A stretch of DNA of 64,000 nucleotides, taken from assembly GCF_028830055.1 (NCBI RefSeq), contig NZ_CP101655.1, forward strand, positions 3,065,382 through 3,129,381, in the 5' to 3' direction. Origin of the DNA: Pseudomonas serboccidentalis. Its GTDB lineage: Bacteria; Pseudomonadota; Gammaproteobacteria; Pseudomonadales; Pseudomonadaceae. Numbering within the stretch: the first letter of the stretch is position 1; every line of letters begins with the position of its first letter. Of this stretch, positions 58,076-64,000 are shown one piece after another. The notes under the pieces are model-generated. The model was given only the letters and a program-made list of their open reading frames with translations. It did not search any database and was not told the origin of the DNA. The translations under genes and the position numbers were made by a program.

Positions 58076-61000
58076 ATGAAAGCAGGTCTGTACCAACCAG
58101 ATGAATTCAAGGATAACTGTGGTTTCGGCCTGATAGCCCATATGCAGGGCGAACCCAGTCATACCCTTTTGCAAACGGCCATCGAGGCCCTGACCTGCAT
58201 GACCCACCGCGGTGGGATTAATGCCGACGGCAAGACCGGTGACGGTTGCGGTCTGCTGATTCAAAAGCCCGATGCCTTCCTGCGCGCGATTGCCCAGGAA
58301 GCCTTCAGCGTCGAGCTGCCCAAGCAATACGCTGTGGGCATGGTCTTCTTCAATCAGGATCCGGCCAAGGCCGAAGCCGCTCGCGAGAACATGAACCGCG
58401 AGATCCTCGCTGAAGGCCTGCAACTGATCGGCTGGCGCAAAGTGCCGATCGACACCAGCGTCCTCGGCCGCCTGGCCCTTGAGCGCCTGCCACAGATCGA
58501 GCAGGTGTACATCGGCGGTGAAGGCCTGAGCGATCAGGACATGGCGGTCAAGCTGTTCAGCGCCCGTCGTCGCTCGTCGGTGGCCAACGCCGCCGACACC
58601 GACCACTACATCTGCAGCTTTTCGCACAAGACCATCATCTATAAAGGCCTGATGATGCCGGCCGACCTGGCCGCGTTCTATCCGGACCTCGGTGACCAGC
58701 GCCTGCAAACCGCGATCTGCGTGTTCCACCAGCGCTTCTCCACCAACACCCTGCCGAAATGGCCGCTGGCTCAGCCATTCCGCTTCCTCGCGCACAACGG
58801 CGAGATCAACACCATTACCGGTAACCGCAACTGGGCGCAGGCCCGTCGGACCAAGTTCACCAACGATCTGATGGATCTGGAAGAACTCGGCCCGCTGGTC
58901 AACCGTGTCGGTTCCGACTCCTCGAGCATGGACAACATGCTCGAACTGATGGTCACCGGTGGCATCGACCTGTTCCGTGGCGTGCGGATGATCATTCCGC
59001 CTGCGTGGCAGAACGTCGAAACCATGGACCCGGATCTGCGTGCGTTCTACGAGTACAACTCGATGCACATGGAACCGTGGGACGGCCCGGCCGGCGTGGT
59101 GATGACCGACGGTCGCTACGCGGTGTGCCTGCTCGACCGTAACGGTCTGCGTCCGGCGCGCTGGGTCACCACCACCAATGGTTTCATCACCGTTGCTTCG
59201 GAAATCGGCGTCTGGAACTACCAGCCAGAAGACGTGATCGCCAAGGGCCGTGTCGGCCCGGGGCAGATCCTTGCCGTGGACACCGAAACCGGGCAGATCC
59301 TTGACACCGACGCGATCGACAACCGTCTGAAGTCCCGTCATCCGTACAAGCAATGGCTGCGCAAGAATGCCCTGCGCATCCAGGCGACCATGGAAGACAA
59401 CGACCACGGTTCGGCCTTTTACGACGTCGATCAGCTCAAGCAATACATGAAGATGTATCAGATCACGTTCGAAGAGCGCGATCAGGTGCTACGTCCGCTC
59501 GGCGAACAAGGCTACGAAGCCGTGGGTTCGATGGGCGACGACACGCCGATGGCCGTGCTGTCGCAGCGTGTGCGCACGCCGTACGACTATTTCCGCCAGC
59601 AATTCGCGCAGGTCACCAACCCGCCGATCGACCCGCTGCGTGAAGCGATCGTGATGTCGCTGGAAATCTGCCTCGGTGCCGAGCGCAACATCTTCCAGGA
59701 ATCGCCGGAACACGCCTCGCGCGTGATCCTCAGCTCACCAGTGATCTCGCCGGCCAAATGGCGCTCGCTGATGAACCTTGAGCGCCCGGGTTTCGAGCGG
59801 CAGATCATCGACCTCAACTACGAGGAAAGCGTTGGCCTCGAAGCGGCCATCCGCAACGTCGCCGATCAGGCCGAAGAAGCCGTGCGTGCCGGTCGTACCC
59901 AGATCGTTCTGAGCGACCGTCATATCGCGCCGGGCAAACTGCCGATCCACGCTTCGCTGGCGACCGGTGCCGTGCACCACCGCCTGACCGAAAAAGGCCT
60001 GCGCTGCGATTCCAACATCCTCGTTGAAACCGCGACCGCTCGTGACCCGCATCACTTTGCGGTGCTGATCGGTTTCGGCGCTTCGGCGGTCTATCCGTTC
60101 CTGGCCTACGAAGTGCTGGGTGACCTGATCCGTACCGGTGAAGTGCTGGGCGACCTCTACGAGGTGTTCAAGAACTACCGCAAGGGCATCACCAAAGGTC
60201 TGCTGAAGATCCTGTCGAAGATGGGCATCTCGACCATCGCCTCGTACCGCGGTGCGCAGCTGTTCGAAGCCATCGGCCTGTCCGAAGAAGTCTGCGAGCT
60301 GAGCTTCCGTGGCGTGCCGAGCCGCATCAAGGGTGCGCGTTTCGTCGACATCGAAGCCGAGCAGAAAGCACTCGCCAGCGAAGCCTGGAGTCCGCGCAAG
60401 CCGATCCAGCAGGGCGGTCTGCTGAAGTTCGTCCACGGTGGCGAATACCACGCCTACAACCCGGACGTGGTCAACACCCTGCAAGCCGCCGTGCAGCAGG
60501 GCGACTACGCCAAGTTCAAGGAATACACCTCGCTGGTGGACAACCGTCCGGTGTCGATGATTCGCGACCTGTTCAAGGTCAAGACCCTCGACAAGCCGCT
60601 GGACCTGAGCGAAATCGAACCGCTGGAATCGGTGCTCAAGCGCTTCGACTCCGCCGGCATCTCGCTGGGCGCCCTGTCGCCGGAAGCTCACGAAGCCCTG
60701 GCCGAAGCCATGAACCGCCTCGGCGCGCGTTCCAACTCCGGCGAAGGCGGCGAAGACCCGGCGCGCTACGGCACCATCAAGAGCTCGAAAATCAAGCAGG
60801 TCGCCACCGGCCGTTTCGGTGTGACTCCGGAATACCTGGTCAACGCCGAAGTGATGCAGATCAAGGTCGCGCAGGGCGCCAAACCGGGCGAGGGCGGGCA
60901 ACTGCCGGGCGGCAAGGTCAACGGGCTGATCGCCAAGCTGCGTTACGCAGTACCGGGCGTAACGCTGATTTCGCCACCGCCGCACCACGACATCTATTCG

Positions 61001-62521
61001 ATCGAAGACTTGTCGCAGCTGATCTTTGACCTGAAACAGGTCAACCCGAAGGCGCTGGTTTCGGTCAAATTGGTCGCGGAAGCAGGCGTCGGCACCATCG
61101 CCGCCGGTGTGGCCAAGGCCTATGCGGACTTGATCACCATTTCTGGCTACGACGGTGGTACCGGTGCTTCGCCGCTGACTTCGATCAAATACGCGGGCGC
61201 ACCGTGGGAGCTCGGCCTCGCCGAAACCCACCAGACCCTGCGCGGCAACGACCTGCGCGGCAAAGTCCGGGTGCAGACCGACGGTGGCTTGAAAACCGGC
61301 CTCGACGTGATCAAGGCCGCGATCCTCGGTGCCGAAAGCTTCGGTTTCGGTACTGCGCCGATGATCGCCCTGGGCTGCAAATACCTGCGTATCTGCCACC
61401 TGAACAACTGCGCCACCGGCGTCGCGACTCAGAACGAGAAGCTGCGCAAGGATCACTACATCGGTACCGTCGACATGGTGGTGAATTTCTTCACCTACGT
61501 CGCCGAAGAAACCCGTGAGTGGCTGGCCAAGCTCGGTGTGCGTTCCCTCGAAGAGCTGATCGGCCGTACCGATCTGCTGGAAATCCTCGAAGGCCAGACC
61601 GCCAAGCAACATCACCTGGATCTGACCCCGCTGCTGGGCAGCGATCACATCCCGGCGGACAAACCGCAATTCTGCGGCGTTGAGCGCAACCCGCCGTTCG
61701 ACCAGGGCCTGCTGGCCGAGAAAATGGTCGACATGGCGACGTCGGCGATCAACGACCTCAGCGGCGCCGAGTTCGATCTGGACATCTGCAACTGCGACCG
61801 TTCGATCGGTGCGCGGATCTCCGGCGAAATCGCGCGCAAGCACGGCAATCAGGGCATGGCCAACGCGCCGATCACCTTCCGCTTCAAAGGGACGGCCGGT
61901 CAGAGCTTCGGCGTGTGGAACGCCGGCGGTCTGAACATGTACCTGGAAGGCGACGCCAACGACTACGTCGGCAAAGGCATGACTGGCGGCAAGCTGGTCA
62001 TCGTGCCGCCGAAGGGCAGCGTCTATCAGACTCAGAACAGTGCCATCATCGGCAACACCTGCCTGTACGGCGCCACTGGCGGCAAGCTGTTCGCCGCCGG
62101 CACCGCAGGCGAGCGTTTCGCCGTGCGTAACTCTGGTGCCCACACCGTCGTGGAAGGCACTGGCGATCACTGCTGCGAGTACATGACCGGTGGTTTCGTC
62201 TGCGTATTGGGCAAGACCGGTTACAACTTCGGCTCTGGCATGACCGGTGGTTTCGCCTACGTGCTCGACCAGGACAACACCTTCGTTGACCGGGTCAACC
62301 ACGAACTGGTGGAAATCCAGCGGATCAGCGGCGAGGCGATGGAAGCCTATCGCAGCCACCTGCAAAACGTGCTGAACGAGTACGTCAAGGAAACCGACAG
62401 CGAGTGGGGTCGTGAACTCGCCGAAAACCTTGATGACTACTTGCGCCGTTTCTGGCTGGTCAAGCCGAAGGCTGCCAACCTGAAATCGTTGCTTTCCAGC
62501 ACTCGTGCCAACCCGCAGTGA
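58076..62521 (+). CDS. gltB: Glutamate synthase (NADPH) large subunit
   Basis: The 1481-residue enzyme transfers the amide of glutamine to 2-oxoglutarate. The class II amidotransferase nucleophile is Cys15 in [11 protein letters not shown], exposed after removal of a short 14-residue propeptide. The central domain, the FMN/2-oxoglutarate domain ([30 protein letters not shown]) and the 3Fe-4S cysteines in [15 protein letters not shown] follow. The C-terminal GXGXG beta-helix comes last. ATG 58076 ([14 protein letters not shown]) follows GGTGAG; GTG 58070 is a possible alternative. gltD follows in the same operon. Confidence 0.97.
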   Translation: MKAGLYQPDEFKDNCGFGLIAHMQGEPSHTLLQTAIEALTCMTHRGGINADGKTGDGCGLLIQKPDAFLRAIAQEAFSVELPKQYAVGMVFFNQDPAKAEAARENMNREILAEGLQLIGWRKVPIDTSVLGRLALERLPQIEQVYIGGEGLSDQDMAVKLFSARRRSSVANAADTDHYICSFSHKTIIYKGLMMPADLAAFYPDLGDQRLQTAICVFHQRFSTNTLPKWPLAQPFRFLAHNGEINTITGNRNWAQARRTKFTNDLMDLEELGPLVNRVGSDSSSMDNMLELMVTGGIDLFRGVRMIIPPAWQNVETMDPDLRAFYEYNSMHMEPWDGPAGVVMTDGRYAVCLLDRNGLRPARWVTTTNGFITVASEIGVWNYQPEDVIAKGRVGPGQILAVDTETGQILDTDAIDNRLKSRHPYKQWLRKNALRIQATMEDNDHGSAFYDVDQLKQYMKMYQITFEERDQVLRPLGEQGYEAVGSMGDDTPMAVLSQRVRTPYDYFRQQFAQVTNPPIDPLREAIVMSLEICLGAERNIFQESPEHASRVILSSPVISPAKWRSLMNLERPGFERQIIDLNYEESVGLEAAIRNVADQAEEAVRAGRTQIVLSDRHIAPGKLPIHASLATGAVHHRLTEKGLRCDSNILVETATARDPHHFAVLIGFGASAVYPFLAYEVLGDLIRTGEVLGDLYEVFKNYRKGITKGLLKILSKMGISTIASYRGAQLFEAIGLSEEVCELSFRGVPSRIKGARFVDIEAEQKALASEAWSPRKPIQQGGLLKFVHGGEYHAYNPDVVNTLQAAVQQGDYAKFKEYTSLVDNRPVSMIRDLFKVKTLDKPLDLSEIEPLESVLKRFDSAGISLGALSPEAHEALAEAMNRLGARSNSGEGGEDPARYGTIKSSKIKQVATGRFGVTPEYLVNAEVMQIKVAQGAKPGEGGQLPGGKVNGLIAKLRYAVPGVTLISPPPHHDIYSIEDLSQLIFDLKQVNPKALVSVKLVAEAGVGTIAAGVAKAYADLITISGYDGGTGASPLTSIKYAGAPWELGLAETHQTLRGNDLRGKVRVQTDGGLKTGLDVIKAAILGAESFGFGTAPMIALGCKYLRICHLNNCATGVATQNEKLRKDHYIGTVDMVVNFFTYVAEETREWLAKLGVRSLEELIGRTDLLEILEGQTAKQHHLDLTPLLGSDHIPADKPQFCGVERNPPFDQGLLAEKMVDMATSAINDLSGAEFDLDICNCDRSIGARISGEIARKHGNQGMANAPITFRFKGTAGQSFGVWNAGGLNMYLEGDANDYVGKGMTGGKLVIVPPKGSVYQTQNSAIIGNTCLYGATGGKLFAAGTAGERFAVRNSGAHTVVEGTGDHCCEYMTGGFVCVLGKTGYNFGSGMTGGFAYVLDQDNTFVDRVNHELVEIQRISGEAMEAYRSHLQNVLNEYVKETDSEWGRELAENLDDYLRRFWLVKPKAANLKSLLSSTRANPQ

Positions 62522-63973
<1,452 letters not shown>

Positions 63974-63990
63974 CCAAACAACGCAATACC

Positions 63991-64000
63991 TTGTAGGAGT
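63991..64000. repeat. Start of a REP unit at the window edge
   Basis: TTGTAGGAGT matches the first bases of the GTAGGAGTGAGCCTGCTCGC class and lies just after gltD, where a REP pair would be expected. The rest is outside the window. Confidence 0.55.

Noticed and set aside
59735..62365. 876-codon open frame on the minus strand
   Set aside because: It is a shadow of gltB, with no family motifs or ribosome site.

Overview
This window is ordinary core chromosome of a Pseudomonas from the fluorescens group. Three things point there. The gene order (hut, pip-dtd, opgGH, an amino-acid ABC transporter, an MCP, rsmE-tat-hisEI-ubi, pha, hslVU, argS, priA, rpmE, maeB, ponA/pilMNOPQ, aroKB, gltBD) matches the run I remember from P. 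aeruginosa, read in reverse locus order. The GC content is high with typical Pseudomonas codon use. The intergenic gaps are packed with paired REP sequences of the kind described in P. fluorescens. No transposase, integrase, phage gene, CRISPR array, rRNA or tRNA was seen, and no large foreign island is present.

Layout. 1-8721: histidine utilisation: the tail of an NCS1-type permease, the HutXWV ABC importer, two HutH-like proteins (the first without the MIO-forming Ala-Ser-Gly), imidazolonepropionase HutI and formylglutamate deformylase HutG. 8977-12512: an orphan choline/betaine-type binding protein, an HSL-family esterase, proline iminopeptidase and D-aminoacyl-tRNA deacylase. 12790-17167: OpgGH, making osmoregulated periplasmic glucans. 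17405-20018: a polar amino-acid ABC transporter whose permease carries an extra soluble domain. 20110-28605 (minus strand): an HBM-type chemoreceptor, then a co-directional run ubiE-ubiJ-ubiB-hisI-hisE-tatA-tatB-tatC-rsmE. 28760-36028: medium-chain-length polyhydroxyalkanoate locus, with phaC1-phaZ-phaC2-phaD on the minus strand facing phaI-phaF on the plus strand. 36288-43819 (minus): a DUF971 protein, HslVU protease, argS with a SPOR protein, and priA. 44110-46601 (plus): rpmE, a secreted nuclease, malic enzyme. 46824-57726: ponA divergent from pilMNOPQ-aroK-aroB and a DamX-like ATPase/SPOR protein. 58076-63973: glutamate synthase gltBD.

How the genes connect. Histidine degraded by Hut yields ammonia, glutamate and formate, while gltBD supplies glutamate when nitrogen is assimilated through glutamine. 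PhaC1/C2 polymerise 3-hydroxyacyl-CoA, PhaZ mobilises it, PhaF/PhaI coat the granules and PhaD regulates. PilMNOP form the alignment complex that links the cytoplasm to the PilQ secretin, next to the bifunctional peptidoglycan synthase PonA.

Most unusual points: HutH1 lacks the catalytic MIO triad and two active-site residues; a symmetric 268-bp element with 32-bp terminal inverted repeats and two inner perfect stems sits between hisI and hisE; a rho-independent terminator shape after rpmE is made from the first codons of the nuclease gene; and two REP pairs with the same spacer flank the ABC transporter. I found no convincing new multigene system. The best leads are the HutH1 paralogue and the hisI-hisE element.
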